Below are positions 44,152-53,225 of a stretch of DNA of 64,000 nucleotides, one piece after another. Source of the stretch: Clostridium sp. 1001275B_160808_H3 (lineage in GTDB: Bacteria; Bacillota; Clostridia; Clostridiales; Clostridiaceae). The notes under the pieces are model-generated. The model searched no databases. It was not told where the DNA came from and saw nothing but the letters and a program-made list of their open reading frames with translations. How positions within the stretch are numbered: the stretch's first letter is position 1; the number at the start of each line of letters is the position of its first letter. A program made the translations under genes and the position numbers. The DNA lies in contig NZ_JADNAT010000011.1 in NCBI RefSeq assembly GCF_015550425.1, forward strand, positions 1-64,000, given 5' to 3'.

Positions 44152-44826
44152 ATGAATAAAAAAGATTTAGCAAGAATGATAGATCACACTATCTTAAAGG
44201 CAGATGCTACAGAAATGGAAGTTGAAAAACTTTGCACTGAAGCATTAGAGTATAATTTTGCATCAGTTTGTATTAATCCAGCAATGGTAGAAAAGGCTGC
44301 AAATATGTTAAAGGGTAGTGATGTGAAGGTTTGCACAGTTATTGGATTTCCTTTAGGAGCTACTACAACAGAAGTAAAAGCTTTTGAGACAGAAGACGTT
44401 ATTAAAAAAGGTGCAACAGAAGTTGATATGGTTATAAATATAGGAAAGCTTAAAGAAGGAAACTTAGAATATGTTAAGAAAGATATAGAAGCTGTAGTTA
44501 ATGCTGCAAAGGGAAAAGCTTTAACAAAAGTTATTATAGAAACTTGTCTTTTAACTGATGAAGAAAAAGTAACAGCTTGCAAATTATCAAAGGAAGCAGG
44601 AGCTGATTTTGTTAAGACATCTACAGGATTTAGTACTGGAGGAGCTACAGCAAGTGACATAAAGCTTATGAGAGAAACAGTAGGACCAGAACTTGGAGTT
44701 AAGGCTTCAGGTGGTGTTAGAAGTTTAGAAGATGCAATGGCTATGATAGAAAATGGAGCTACAAGAATAGGAGCTTCAGCTTCAATAGCAATTTGTGAAG
44801 GAACTAAATCTAATTCAAATTACTAA
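44152..44826 (+). CDS. deoC: Deoxyribose-phosphate aldolase
   Basis: Cleaves 2-deoxyribose 5-phosphate to glyceraldehyde 3-phosphate and acetaldehyde in deoxynucleoside breakdown. The 224-residue product has [23 protein letters not shown], and the Schiff-base lysine in [16 protein letters not shown], then [14 protein letters not shown]. Length and motifs are normal. It stands alone, without the usual deoA/deoD or nucleoside transporter. AGGAGGAGA precedes the ATG. Confidence 0.96.
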   Translation: MNKKDLARMIDHTILKADATEMEVEKLCTEALEYNFASVCINPAMVEKAANMLKGSDVKVCTVIGFPLGATTTEVKAFETEDVIKKGATEVDMVINIGKLKEGNLEYVKKDIEAVVNAAKGKALTKVIIETCLLTDEEKVTACKLSKEAGADFVKTSTGFSTGGATASDIKLMRETVGPELGVKASGGVRSLEDAMAMIENGATRIGASASIAICEGTKSNSNY

Positions 44827-44841
44827 TTATAAATATGTTAT

Positions 44842-44873
44842 TATAAGGTAATCTAAATAAAGGTTACCTTATA
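44842..44873 (+). terminator. Weak terminator after deoC
   Basis: TATAAGGTAA (44842-44851) and TTACCTTATA (44864-44873) pair perfectly, but no T-tract follows. It may act as a weak or processing hairpin. Confidence 0.45.
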
Positions 44874-44966
44874 TCAATTATTAATCCATATATTCAACAT
44901 TTTTTATAACATTAAATTAATCCTAAAAACAAATAATAAGGATGTAAGTTATAGGAGGTGTTTAAT

Positions 44967-45080
44967 ATGGCTAATGGATGTGGTTGTAAAAACAAAAAAG
45001 TAGAAGAAAAGAAACATACTGATGAATGTGGATGTCATGGAGCAAAAAAGACAGCTACAAATAATCAATGGGGTAAATAA
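44967..45080 (+). CDS. 37-aa cysteine-rich small protein
   Basis: ATG 44967 follows TAGGAGGTG, an excellent ribosome site. The peptide starts MANGCGCKNKKVEEKK and continues HTDECGCHGAKKTATNNQWGK. Two CGC motifs plus histidines suggest metal or cluster binding. It has its own terminator. No family is recognised. The strong translation signal makes it a likely real gene. Confidence 0.7.
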   Translation: MANGCGCKNKKVEEKKHTDECGCHGAKKTATNNQWGK

Positions 45081-45089
45081 TAAGTAAAT

Positions 45090-45137
45090 AAAGTATAAAA
45101 ATAGGAGTTAATTAATTAACTCCTATTTTTATACTTT
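45090..45137. terminator. Bidirectional 48-bp palindromic terminator
   Basis: A perfect palindrome with a 24-base half-site runs from AAAGTATAAAAATAGGAG (45090) to its mirror at 45137. It separates the 37-aa gene from the leftward DUF975 gene and overlaps that gene's stop codon. Confidence 0.9.
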
Positions 45138-45759
45138 ATTTTTGCATATTATATTTTAGTTTTAAATAGAAGTTTGTTTCTGTAACTTTTTGATAAGGAT
45201 TAACCCATAAAGCACCTATACCTAAAGTCAATACTGCTAATAACCACCAGCCAATAAATGAAAGCTCTAATACAAAGAAATTCCATTTATAACCGTACAT
45301 AAGCTTTGAACTTTCTCTTAAACATTCTACAATTCCCTTATCAGGATCTTCAGCTAAAATAAAAAAGGCTTGTGAATACATTATAGCTACTATAATACCA
45401 GGAATAATAAGAAATAATGTAGCTAGAAATATGGCAAATCCCATTAAAATATATAGTCCAAGTGCCTTGAAAAATATTCTAAATTGTGAAAATAAATCTG
45501 CAAATTTAGGATTTTCTTTATTAGTTGTAAGGTTTAAAAGAAATTTACTCAATCCGACAGAAATAACGCCACCAAAAATAAACGAAATTAAGTTTAATGT
45601 TAAAGTTAAATTGTCTGAAACTTCAATTACATAGTCCAGACCTTTTGTCATGCTAGTAGTGTCAACAATTAAACTTGCAACAAGTGCAGTGATTATTGCT
45701 AATCCCCAGCGGCCTTTTAATTGTTCCTTTGCTTTAGATTTTAATTCAGCTCTATTCAT
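45136..45759 (-). CDS. DUF975 membrane protein
   Basis: A 207-residue integral membrane protein with about five helices. The opening RAELKSKAKEQLKGRWG is the typical DUF975 start, and the loop YSQAFFILAEDPDKGIVECLRESSKLM is the conserved core. Function unknown. The gene is alone on its strand, with an AGAGGTG site before ATG. Confidence 0.85.
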   Translation of the reverse strand: MNRAELKSKAKEQLKGRWGLAIITALVASLIVDTTSMTKGLDYVIEVSDNLTLTLNLISFIFGGVISVGLSKFLLNLTTNKENPKFADLFSQFRIFFKALGLYILMGFAIFLATLFLIIPGIIVAIMYSQAFFILAEDPDKGIVECLRESSKLMYGYKWNFFVLELSFIGWWLLAVLTLGIGALWVNPYQKVTETNFYLKLKYNMQK

Positions 45760-46065
45760 AGCACACCTCTAAAACTTGTTTTGTTATTATATTATATTTT
45801 AAATTATATAGAATAATTCCTGTGAAAAAATAATAAGTTTTAAAAAAAAATTATATGGATTATTGAACTAACTATACAATAATAAATAATGTTTTAGTAT
45901 TAAATAATTAATATCTTTGCAAATAAAACATGAAAAATAATATATGAAATAATTTTATAGTTTTAAATAAGATAGAAATTTTCTTTAGAAATATATTTAC
46001 AACTATTATATTATAATGTAATATATACTATATAATACGGTAGAATAAATACTGGAGGATGGAAA
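45760..46065. other. Intergenic region between divergent membrane-protein genes
   Basis: Very AT-rich, no coding frame. The best promoter is the one described at 45996-46024 for the rightward gene. No clear promoter for the leftward gene or other signal was recognised. Confidence 0.5.
45996..46024 (+). promoter_or_regulatory. Likely promoter of the 541-aa membrane protein gene
   Basis: TTTACA (45996-46001), 17-base spacer, TAATAT (46019-46024). The -35 matches five of six consensus bases, the -10 four of six. A second TATAAT at 46031-46036 lies just downstream. Confidence 0.5.
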
Positions 46066-47691
46066 ATGGAGAATATAAGAAACATTACACCAAAAAAAGG
46101 ATCATTTTTTAAATATTTAGGATGGCTATTAACAGCTTATATTATAGTTGGAATATTTTTAGCTTTTAATAGTAGTTTAATACTAGATTTTACATTGAGT
46201 TCATTTTATATTGCAGGAGTATTTGTTGTAGTAACAGCAACTTATGCTTTTTTTACATTAAATAAGAAATATGGACTAGCTGCAGTAATAGTTGCTGCAA
46301 TTTATATTATATCATTAGTAGTATTTAGCCCTATAGTGAGCTATAAGGCCCATAGAGGATTACTTGGTGATGTGGAAGGTGTTGAATTTAGTAGTGAAAT
46401 TGAACACATAGATTTAAAACAGTTACCAACTATAGATAAAGAAGTTGCATATAAATTAGCTGATAAGAAATTAGGGGAAATACCTAGCTTAGGTAGCCAA
46501 GTAACTATTGGAGATTTAACATTGCAAAGTGTGAATGGACAACTTTATTATGTTGCCCCATTAGAACATTCCTCATTATTTAAATGGTTTACTAATAGAG
46601 AAGGAACTACAGGTTATATAAAGGTAAGTGCAACAAACGAAAGTGATGTACAATTAGTAACAGAGGTAAATGGAAAAGATATTAAAATTAAATATTTAGA
46701 ATCAGCTTATCTTTTTAGTGATTTACACAGAGCAGCTTATCTTAGAGATATGAAGGCTGGTCATACTGATTTTACTTTTGAATTAGATGATGAAGGAAAT
46801 CCATATTGGGTTGTTACTAGGTATGATAATGCTATTGGGATAGCAGAGGCAAAAGCGATAGGTGTTCTTGTATTAAATGCTGAGACGGGAGAATCTAATG
46901 TTTATGGAATAGAAGATGCACCAAAATGGATAGATAGAATTCAACCAGATAGATATATAAAAAATTATATAGATAAATGGGGAGAACTTGTTCATGGAGT
47001 ATTTAACTTTAGCGATAAAGATAAGTTAAAGTCTACAGATGGAATGAACTTAATATTTAATAATGATGAATGTTATTATTTTACGGGAGTAACATCGGTA
47101 GGAAATGATGAAGGATTAGTAGGCTTTACTTTAACTAATACAAGAACAGGTGAAACAAGCTTATATAAAACATCAGGAGCAACAGAAACTGCAAGTATGA
47201 AATCTGCACAAGGTAAAGTTCAACAATATGGATATACAGCCACCTTACCATATTTAATAAATATACAAAATGAACCAACTTATTTTATGACTTTAAAAGA
47301 TTCAAATGGATTAGTTAAACAGTATGCTATGGTGAATGTTAAAAATTATAATATAGTAGGCGTTGGAGATTCATTACAATCAACTCTTAATAAATATTTA
47401 GAGGGATTAACTAACACTAATATTTCGCTTGAGGGTAGTAATAGTGAGGAAAGCTTAGAAGGTGAAATCGAAAGAATTGGATTAGTTGTTAAGGATGGAA
47501 CTAGTATTTATGATATAAAAATTAAAGGAAGTGATAATATATTTTCAGTTTCAACAGAAACATCAAGAGAAGTAGCATTAAGCTCTGTTGGTGATAAGAT
47601 AGTAGTTAAATTTATAAAAGTTGGAGATGGAAAATTTATATTAACAAATTCATTTGAAAATATTACTTTAAAAAGCACACAAAATCAATAG
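46066..47691 (+). CDS. Large membrane-anchored protein of unknown function
   Basis: A 541-residue protein with three N-terminal membrane helices (about residues 18-38, 43-62 and 70-92) and a long soluble remainder, probably outside the cell, rich in beta strands (YYVAPLEHSSLFKWF, YWVVTRYDNAIGIAEAKAIG). The C-terminal part after residue 455 is a small separate domain. Related proteins are conserved in clostridia but I know no assigned role. It is monocistronic with a strong terminator. GGAGGATGG precedes ATG. Confidence 0.8.
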   Translation: MENIRNITPKKGSFFKYLGWLLTAYIIVGIFLAFNSSLILDFTLSSFYIAGVFVVVTATYAFFTLNKKYGLAAVIVAAIYIISLVVFSPIVSYKAHRGLLGDVEGVEFSSEIEHIDLKQLPTIDKEVAYKLADKKLGEIPSLGSQVTIGDLTLQSVNGQLYYVAPLEHSSLFKWFTNREGTTGYIKVSATNESDVQLVTEVNGKDIKIKYLESAYLFSDLHRAAYLRDMKAGHTDFTFELDDEGNPYWVVTRYDNAIGIAEAKAIGVLVLNAETGESNVYGIEDAPKWIDRIQPDRYIKNYIDKWGELVHGVFNFSDKDKLKSTDGMNLIFNNDECYYFTGVTSVGNDEGLVGFTLTNTRTGETSLYKTSGATETASMKSAQGKVQQYGYTATLPYLINIQNEPTYFMTLKDSNGLVKQYAMVNVKNYNIVGVGDSLQSTLNKYLEGLTNTNISLEGSNSEESLEGEIERIGLVVKDGTSIYDIKIKGSDNIFSVSTETSREVALSSVGDKIVVKFIKVGDGKFILTNSFENITLKSTQNQ

Positions 47692-47694
47692 TAT

Positions 47695-47738
47695 AAAAGA
47701 GGCTATAAATTAAAAATTAATTTATAGCCTCTTTTTAT
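47695..47738 (+). terminator. Terminator after the 541-aa protein gene
   Basis: AAAAGAGGCTATAAATT and AATTTATAGCCTCTTTT form a perfect 17-pair stem over a short A-rich loop, followed by TATTT. Confidence 0.9.
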
Positions 47739-47863
47739 TTATATCAGAAAATAAAAAGTTTTATATTTAATAAGTATTTCCTTACTAAAAAAGTAATATA
47801 ACTTAAATTTAAGGCATAAAATGTTTAGAACGTTATAAGAGCAAGTTTTAATAGAGGTGTTAA

Positions 47864-48805
47864 ATGAAGATAAAAATAGATATATATTCAGGATTTTTAG
47901 GAGCAGGAAAAACTTTTCTTATGAAAAAGCTTATTACTGAAGGTGCATATGAAAAAAATATAGCAATTATAGAAAATGAGTTTGGAGAGGTAAGTATTGA
48001 TGCAGCTATACTTAGACAATCTAATATAGAAGTAAAGGAAATAAATTCAGGTTGTATTTGCTGTCAAGTTACTGGTGATTTTAAGGAAGCGATATTAGAA
48101 GTAATAGAAAAATATCATCCAGATAGAATAATTATTGAACCTTCAGGGGTTGCAAAATTAACAGATATAATAAAAGTTTTTAAGGAAGGAAAATTAAAAG
48201 AAAAATCAGAAGTTGACAATATAATTACTGTTATTGATCCTGAAAAATTTGATATGTATATTAATAATTTTAAAGATTTTTATGAAGATCAAATACTAAA
48301 TACTAAAAAAATAGTTTTAAGTAGAGTTCAAAAGTTAAATTATGAAGAAGTTCAAGATGTAGTTTCTAAAATAAAAAAACTAAATAGACGAGCAGTTATT
48401 ATTAGGGAAGATTGGAACAAGATAAAAGGAAAAGATATATTAAATCAAAATAATTCTGAAAACTTAAATTTAAAAGGAAACAACTCATATAAGGCTAAAT
48501 TAACTAAAAAGTTAGAAGAACATAAAAAAGCTGATGAAGTTTTTGAAACTTTTGCAATATATCCTAATTCTAAGATATCTAAATCAGAATTAATATCAAA
48601 GTTTAAGTTCATATCTTCATCAAAAAGTTATGGGGATGTACTAAGGGCTAAAGGAATTGTTAAGCTTTTAGATGGAAGTAATGGACAATTTGATTTTGTA
48701 AAAGATGAATTTGAGATTAGAGAAATAAAAGACAATACAAATAGTGTTATTTCTTTTATTGGTATTAAATTAAATAAAGAAGAGTTAAAGCAACTTTTTA
48801 AATGA
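47864..48805 (+). CDS. G3E-family (COG0523) GTPase, metal chaperone type
   Basis: A 313-residue CobW/YciC/ZigA-like protein. Walker A is GFLGAGKTF; the metal-binding GCICC (Cys64, Cys66, Cys67) follows ENEFGE, the family signature; IIIEPSGVA is Walker B-like. COG0523 proteins deliver or insert zinc, cobalt or other metals. A dyad TTACT-aaaaa-AGTAA (47782-47796) lies upstream but is not a Zur box I recognise. It heads a four-gene operon with a second GTPase-like gene and a permease pair. Confidence 0.88.
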   Translation: MKIKIDIYSGFLGAGKTFLMKKLITEGAYEKNIAIIENEFGEVSIDAAILRQSNIEVKEINSGCICCQVTGDFKEAILEVIEKYHPDRIIIEPSGVAKLTDIIKVFKEGKLKEKSEVDNIITVIDPEKFDMYINNFKDFYEDQILNTKKIVLSRVQKLNYEEVQDVVSKIKKLNRRAVIIREDWNKIKGKDILNQNNSENLNLKGNNSYKAKLTKKLEEHKKADEVFETFAIYPNSKISKSELISKFKFISSSKSYGDVLRAKGIVKLLDGSNGQFDFVKDEFEIREIKDNTNSVISFIGIKLNKEELKQLFK

Positions 48806-48814
48806 GGATAAAAT

Positions 48815-49438
48815 ATGAAATGTAAGCTAGAAATTGTAAGTGGATTTTTAGGTTCAGGTAAAACATCTTTTATAAATTCTTATTTAACTACAGAAATGTG
48901 TAATAATGATGAAACATTAGTGGTTCTTCTAGAAAGGGGAACTACTAATATAGAAAAAAAATTTAAAAATGTAAAAATAGTTTATTTAAATAACTGTGAT
49001 AATATGGAAGATTTATTGATAGATGAAATTAAACATAAAAAATACAATAGAATAATAATTGAATTTAATGGAACTTATGATTTAAGTATAATTGCTAAAC
49101 TTTTAAAAAATAGAAAAGTTAAAGAACAAGTAACTTTTTATGGAAATTACTTTATAGGAGATAGTAGTAATTTAGAAGTTTATTTAAAAAATATGGGAGA
49201 ACTAATAATACCATTTATTCAATCAAGCAAAATAATTGTTTTAAATAATTTAAATTCTATAAATAAAGAAAAAAGAGAAAGATTAATGAATATAATTGAG
49301 GGTATTAATCTTACTGCACCGATTATTTGTTCTTTAAGCATAAATAATTTAAAAGAAGATTTAAACAAAAGTAGTTATTTTAGGGAAGGTATATTGACTA
49401 GGGGAATTAGAACTCTTTTTAATAAGGAGGGAAAATAA
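48815..49438 (+). CDS. Short CobW-like GTPase lacking the CxCC motif
   Basis: A 207-residue protein with Walker A GFLGSGKTS and IIIEFNGTYDLS in place of Walker B, so it is a G3E relative. The CxCC metal site is absent and the C-terminal CobW domain is missing. It may regulate or partner the full-length GTPase encoded 9 bases upstream. The motif IIVLNNLNSIN resembles the guanine-specific region. Confidence 0.75.
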   Translation: MKCKLEIVSGFLGSGKTSFINSYLTTEMCNNDETLVVLLERGTTNIEKKFKNVKIVYLNNCDNMEDLLIDEIKHKKYNRIIIEFNGTYDLSIIAKLLKNRKVKEQVTFYGNYFIGDSSNLEVYLKNMGELIIPFIQSSKIIVLNNLNSINKEKRERLMNIIEGINLTAPIICSLSINNLKEDLNKSSYFREGILTRGIRTLFNKEGK

Positions 49439-49441
49439 AGA

Positions 49442-50347
49442 TTGAGTATGGGATTAGAAAAATGGGCTAATACATTTATAAGTATGATTTTAGAAGCATT
49501 ACCTTTTATATTAATTGGTTCAATTATTTCAGCAGTAATACAAATGTACATTTCAGAAGAATTAGTAAAAAAAATACTTCCTAAAAATAAATTTATTTCA
49601 ATAATATTTGCTGCATTTGCTGGAGTTTTCCTTCCAATATGTGAATGTGCTATAGTGCCTATTGCAAAGAGCTTAATAAAAAAAGGAGTACCAATAGGTG
49701 TTTCCATAGTATTCATGCTTTGTGTACCTATTGTAAATCCTGTAGTTATTGCATCAACATTTTATGCATTTAATGATATTAAAGTTATTTTAATAAGAGT
49801 ATTTGGTGGAATATTATGCGCAATAATAATAGGAATTTTAATAGATTTATTAACAAATAAAAGAAAAGAAATTATAAAAAGTACTAATGATTATGAAAAT
49901 TTATGTGATTGTGGTTGTGTAGTAACAGATTATTTTTATAATAAATCAAAAATAAGATTATGTTTAGAACATGCTAATAAGGAGTTTTCAAATATATTAA
50001 AGTACTACATATTTGGATCATTTTTATCAAGTATATTTATAACTATAGTTAATGATACAATGCTTAACAATATGGCAAGTGGAAAATATTTAGCCATAAT
50101 TATAATGATGCTACTTTCATTCCTACTTTCCTTATGTTCTGAAGCAGATGCATTTATAGCAAAGGGATTTTTAGAACATTTTGGACTACCAGCTATTTCA
50201 GGATTTTTAATACTTGGACCAATGATAGATTTAAAAAATGCTATAATATTGGGCTCATATTTTAAAAAGGGATTTACAATTAAGCTTATTACTTTAATTA
50301 TTTTAGTTGTACTAGCATTTTCGGTAAGTTTAACAATAATCATATAG
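49442..50347 (+). CDS. UPF0718 permease (YcgR/DUF318 type)
   Basis: A 301-residue membrane protein with about eight helices and a hydrophilic loop containing CDCGCV near residue 155-160. FAGVFLPICECAIVPIAKSL is the family core with the CxC motif, and VNPVVIAS follows. Such permeases (PF03773) often pair with the TIGR03943 protein encoded next. Start is TTG 49442, 10 bases after AAGGAGGG; in-frame ATG 49448 is too far. The pair with COG0523 GTPases suggests metal transport. Confidence 0.8.
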   Translation: MSMGLEKWANTFISMILEALPFILIGSIISAVIQMYISEELVKKILPKNKFISIIFAAFAGVFLPICECAIVPIAKSLIKKGVPIGVSIVFMLCVPIVNPVVIASTFYAFNDIKVILIRVFGGILCAIIIGILIDLLTNKRKEIIKSTNDYENLCDCGCVVTDYFYNKSKIRLCLEHANKEFSNILKYYIFGSFLSSIFITIVNDTMLNNMASGKYLAIIIMMLLSFLLSLCSEADAFIAKGFLEHFGLPAISGFLILGPMIDLKNAIILGSYFKKGFTIKLITLIILVVLAFSVSLTIII

Positions 50348-50355
50348 GAGGTAGC

Positions 50356-51009
50356 ATGAAAAAATTTAATGTAGATGAATTTATATGGTTATTAATACTA
50401 GTTCTTTTAACAACATTTATTGGTTATTTAATGTTATCAGGATATATATATAAATTTTTAAGTCCAAAAACTGCTAAAAATTTATATATAGCTTTAGCTA
50501 TATTGCCTATTTTAATTATAGTTCAAATATTTAAAGTTATAAGTTTTAATACTAGAAAAGATAATTCAATTAGTTATATACCTATAATATTTACTTTAGT
50601 AATTGGAGTTTTTATATTATTAAATGATTTTATTTCTCAAGAACAATTTAGCATAAATGACTATAAATTTAAAAATAGTTCTGCTAATGAAGCAATAGAA
50701 GTATCTTATGAAAATCACCATATAATTGAGGAAATAAGTGAAAATGGACAAGATTATTTAGGTAAATATATAATTTTCACTGGATTTGTCCACAAGCATA
50801 ATGGTGAAGAAAAATTTATTTTGGCTAGAGAAGAAATGAACTGTTGTGTAGCAGATTCAGTAATAATAGGATTAAATTCAATTTGTAAAGATACTTTAAA
50901 AGAAGGTCAATGGATTAAGGCATTAGGTAAAATAGAGTATGATGGAAACTACTACTTTAATATAGAAGAATATATGAAGGTGAAACCACCAGATAACCAA
51001 TATTTTTAA
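50356..51009 (+). CDS. TIGR03943/DUF1980 permease partner
   Basis: A 217-residue protein with three helices in the first 100 residues, then a soluble domain with FTGFVHKHNGEEKFILAREEMNCCVAD, of which EMNCCVAD is the conserved two-cysteine motif, and WIKALGKIEYDG. This is the YcgQ-type partner of the preceding permease. It ends the operon and is followed by a terminator. GGAGGTAGC precedes the ATG. Confidence 0.82.
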   Translation: MKKFNVDEFIWLLILVLLTTFIGYLMLSGYIYKFLSPKTAKNLYIALAILPILIIVQIFKVISFNTRKDNSISYIPIIFTLVIGVFILLNDFISQEQFSINDYKFKNSSANEAIEVSYENHHIIEEISENGQDYLGKYIIFTGFVHKHNGEEKFILAREEMNCCVADSVIIGLNSICKDTLKEGQWIKALGKIEYDGNYYFNIEEYMKVKPPDNQYF

Positions 51010-51014
51010 CAATG

Positions 51015-51053
51015 AAATGACTAGTTATATAATATATAGCTAGTCATTTTATT
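51015..51053. terminator. Bidirectional terminator
   Basis: AAATGACTAG (51015-51024) pairs with CTAGTCATTT (51040-51049) over an AT palindrome, followed by TATTTAT. It separates the permease operon from the leftward transporter gene. Confidence 0.8.
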
Positions 51054-51058
51054 TATAA

Positions 51059-51919
51059 TCAATCAGGTTCAACATGAATAATAACATCAATTTTTTTTCC
51101 TAGTCTATCAGATAAAGTATCCTCAACCTTATGAACAAGGCTATGTGCTTCATCAACGCTTAAATTTGAGTCTACTTTTATGTGCATATCTAAGAATACA
51201 TAATCTTTATATCCTCTAGATCTAATATTGTGAACATTTTTTATATCATCAAATTCATCTAAAATATCAACAACAACTTCCTCATCTAACATTACCTTAT
51301 CCGTTAAAGAAGAAAGATTATCTCTAAATATTTCGTAAGCTGCATGAAGAATAAATAAAGCAACAACGAAAGACGCAATTGTATCTATTACTGGAGGAAG
51401 TCCGAGTTTTACAGAACATAGAGCTATAAGTACTCCTATGGAAACAAAGATATCACTTTTAGTATGAAGGGAATCAGCTATTAATAATTGACTATTAAGC
51501 TTTTGGCCTTGTTTATTTTCATAAAAGGCAACAAATATATTAATAAATAAAGTTATTAACATAATAATTAAACTTTCTAGACTAACTTCCAATGTTGAAG
51601 GATTAAATAATTTACTAATAGAAGATTTAATAACATTAAAAGATATAAATAGAAGCATTGTTCCTATAAACATACTTGCAATTGTTTCGAATTTTTTATG
51701 TCCATATGGATGATCGGTATCTTTAGGTTTTGAAGCCATAACAATACCAATCATGCCTACAATATTCGATGCACCATCTGAAATGGAATGAAATCCATCA
51801 GCCATTACACTAGAACTATTAATAATTAATCCAACTAATATCTTTGATACAGCGACAACTATATTAGCTATTAATATTATTAATAATATTATCTTAACTT
51901 TTTTATAATTAGATTCTAT
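51059..51919 (-). CDS. Cation diffusion facilitator transporter, ATA start
   Basis: A 286-residue CDF transporter if it starts at ATA 51919. Metal sites are HSISD in helix 2 and HTKSD in helix 5 (HxxxD), and the cytoplasmic ferredoxin-like domain ends in HVEPD. The first ATG (51805) falls at MADGFHSISD, just before the helix 2 ligands, and would delete helix 1. In frame upstream lies a well-spaced AAAGGAGAGGA, then ATA, and helix 1 (KVKIILLIILIANIVVAVS). No ATG, GTG or TTG occurs between the stop and 51805. Either ATA is used as a start or the start has mutated. Confidence 0.75.
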   Translation of the reverse strand: MESNYKKVKIILLIILIANIVVAVSKILVGLIINSSSVMADGFHSISDGASNIVGMIGIVMASKPKDTDHPYGHKKFETIASMFIGTMLLFISFNVIKSSISKLFNPSTLEVSLESLIIMLITLFINIFVAFYENKQGQKLNSQLLIADSLHTKSDIFVSIGVLIALCSVKLGLPPVIDTIASFVVALFILHAAYEIFRDNLSSLTDKVMLDEEVVVDILDEFDDIKNVHNIRSRGYKDYVFLDMHIKVDSNLSVDEAHSLVHKVEDTLSDRLGKKIDVIIHVEPD

Positions 51920-52137
51920 TTTAGTCCTCTCCTTTACAAATAATCTACAATTTCATTTTATTCTTACAAAATATAAAAGTTACAATGAAATAAAAAATGC
52001 AAAAATGAGAATTTAGTGTAAATAAATAAAGATTTTAAGGGGATGGGGAATAGAGTAATCAAATTAAAGGATTAAGGTATTTATGAATAAGTTTTGGTTA
52101 AACTAAAAGTAAAATTAAATGGAGGTCGATATTTTTT

Positions 52138-52659
52138 ATGACTATAATAAATTTTATTTTATTTAACTTTATACTATATTCGCTAGTAGGATGGGTAATT
52201 GAAGGAGTATATAGCTACATAATAACAGGAAATTTTAAAAAGGAAGGTTTCATGAAAGGACCATATAAACCAATGTATGGTATTGCTTTTACTATTTTAG
52301 TTTTATGTGATAAGTATTTTAATTTTAATAATATTATAAGCTTTATAATTTTTCTAATAGTTCCAACAACTGTGGAATTTATAAGTGGATATTTATTAAA
52401 AGAAATATTTAATAAGCAATATTGGGATTACTCTAAATTAAAATATAATTATAAAGGTTTGATAACATTAAGATTTTCTATATATTGGATGATATTGTGT
52501 TATATAGGAATTAATTTACTTCAACCTATAGTAAATAATATATATTTAAGTTTAGAAAAGGTATTTAGAATGACAAATGGCATTGTTATTTTTATAATAA
52601 TTATTGATTTAATAATGACAATAAAAATGCTTTATAGAAGTCCTGTTATTCAAAATTAA
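52138..52659 (+). CDS. CmpB-type putative ABC transporter permease (DUF1113)
   Basis: A 173-residue membrane protein with about five helices. LYSLVGWVIEGVYSYIITG and WDYSKLKYNYKGLITLRFSIYW are the family signatures (the core is WDYS..NxxGxIxLxxS-like). Despite the name, no ABC ATPase is adjacent. Function is unknown. TGGAGGTCG precedes the ATG. The preceding stretch from 51936 to 52137 contains no recognisable gene. Confidence 0.75.
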   Translation: MTIINFILFNFILYSLVGWVIEGVYSYIITGNFKKEGFMKGPYKPMYGIAFTILVLCDKYFNFNNIISFIIFLIVPTTVEFISGYLLKEIFNKQYWDYSKLKYNYKGLITLRFSIYWMILCYIGINLLQPIVNNIYLSLEKVFRMTNGIVIFIIIIDLIMTIKMLYRSPVIQN

Positions 52660-52755
52660 TAGTAAGTATATTTGTAAAAAATTCAAGGTTGCTTAATTCT
52701 TAGTATTTTTATATGATATAGATATATAAATTTATAATTTAAGAAGGAGAAGATT

Positions 52756-53184
52756 ATGTCATTTGAAAAATTAGATACAAAAGATACAGAAGTTAAAGAA
52801 GGAAGAAGTTGTGTAATTTTATGCAACTTTAATCAAAAGGAAATAAAAACAGTAAGCAATCTTGCTGGAATGATTGGAATTAGAGATAGAATAGTTTTAA
52901 GCTATAAAAATGGAAATTCAATCGTGAAAGATGTAATAGAGGGTAATATATTAAGTGATGCAGAAGATGGAATAAAGAATAAAGCAATAATATTTAATAA
53001 TATTCCAGGTGCTAAAATGGGAATTTTCATTGAAAACTTAAAGAAATTTAGAGTTAATAATGTTTTAAAGGCAACAGTTACAGAAACATCTAAAGAATGG
53101 ACTATTAATGTGTTATTAAAAAATTTAGTTGCTGAAAGAATAGCAATGAAAACAGGAAAAGATTTTGAACATGATGCAGAATAA
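52756..53184 (+). CDS. DUF3783-family protein
   Basis: A 142-residue soluble protein with an ACT-like alternating beta/alpha order (CVILCNFNQKEIKTVSNLAGMIGI then ALIFNN-like KAIIFNNI). It matches the small DUF3783 family of clostridia by eye. Function unknown. GAAGGAGAAG precedes ATG. Confidence 0.7.
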   Translation: MSFEKLDTKDTEVKEGRSCVILCNFNQKEIKTVSNLAGMIGIRDRIVLSYKNGNSIVKDVIEGNILSDAEDGIKNKAIIFNNIPGAKMGIFIENLKKFRVNNVLKATVTETSKEWTINVLLKNLVAERIAMKTGKDFEHDAE

Positions 53185-53225
53185 TTTACTTTATATTTAT
53201 TCTTAGATAAAAGAGGTGATTTTAA

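Noticed and set aside
47736..47863. Zur or PerR operator upstream of the COG0523 operon
   Set aside because: The only dyad (TTACT-aaaaa-AGTAA) does not match the known Zur or PerR consensus.
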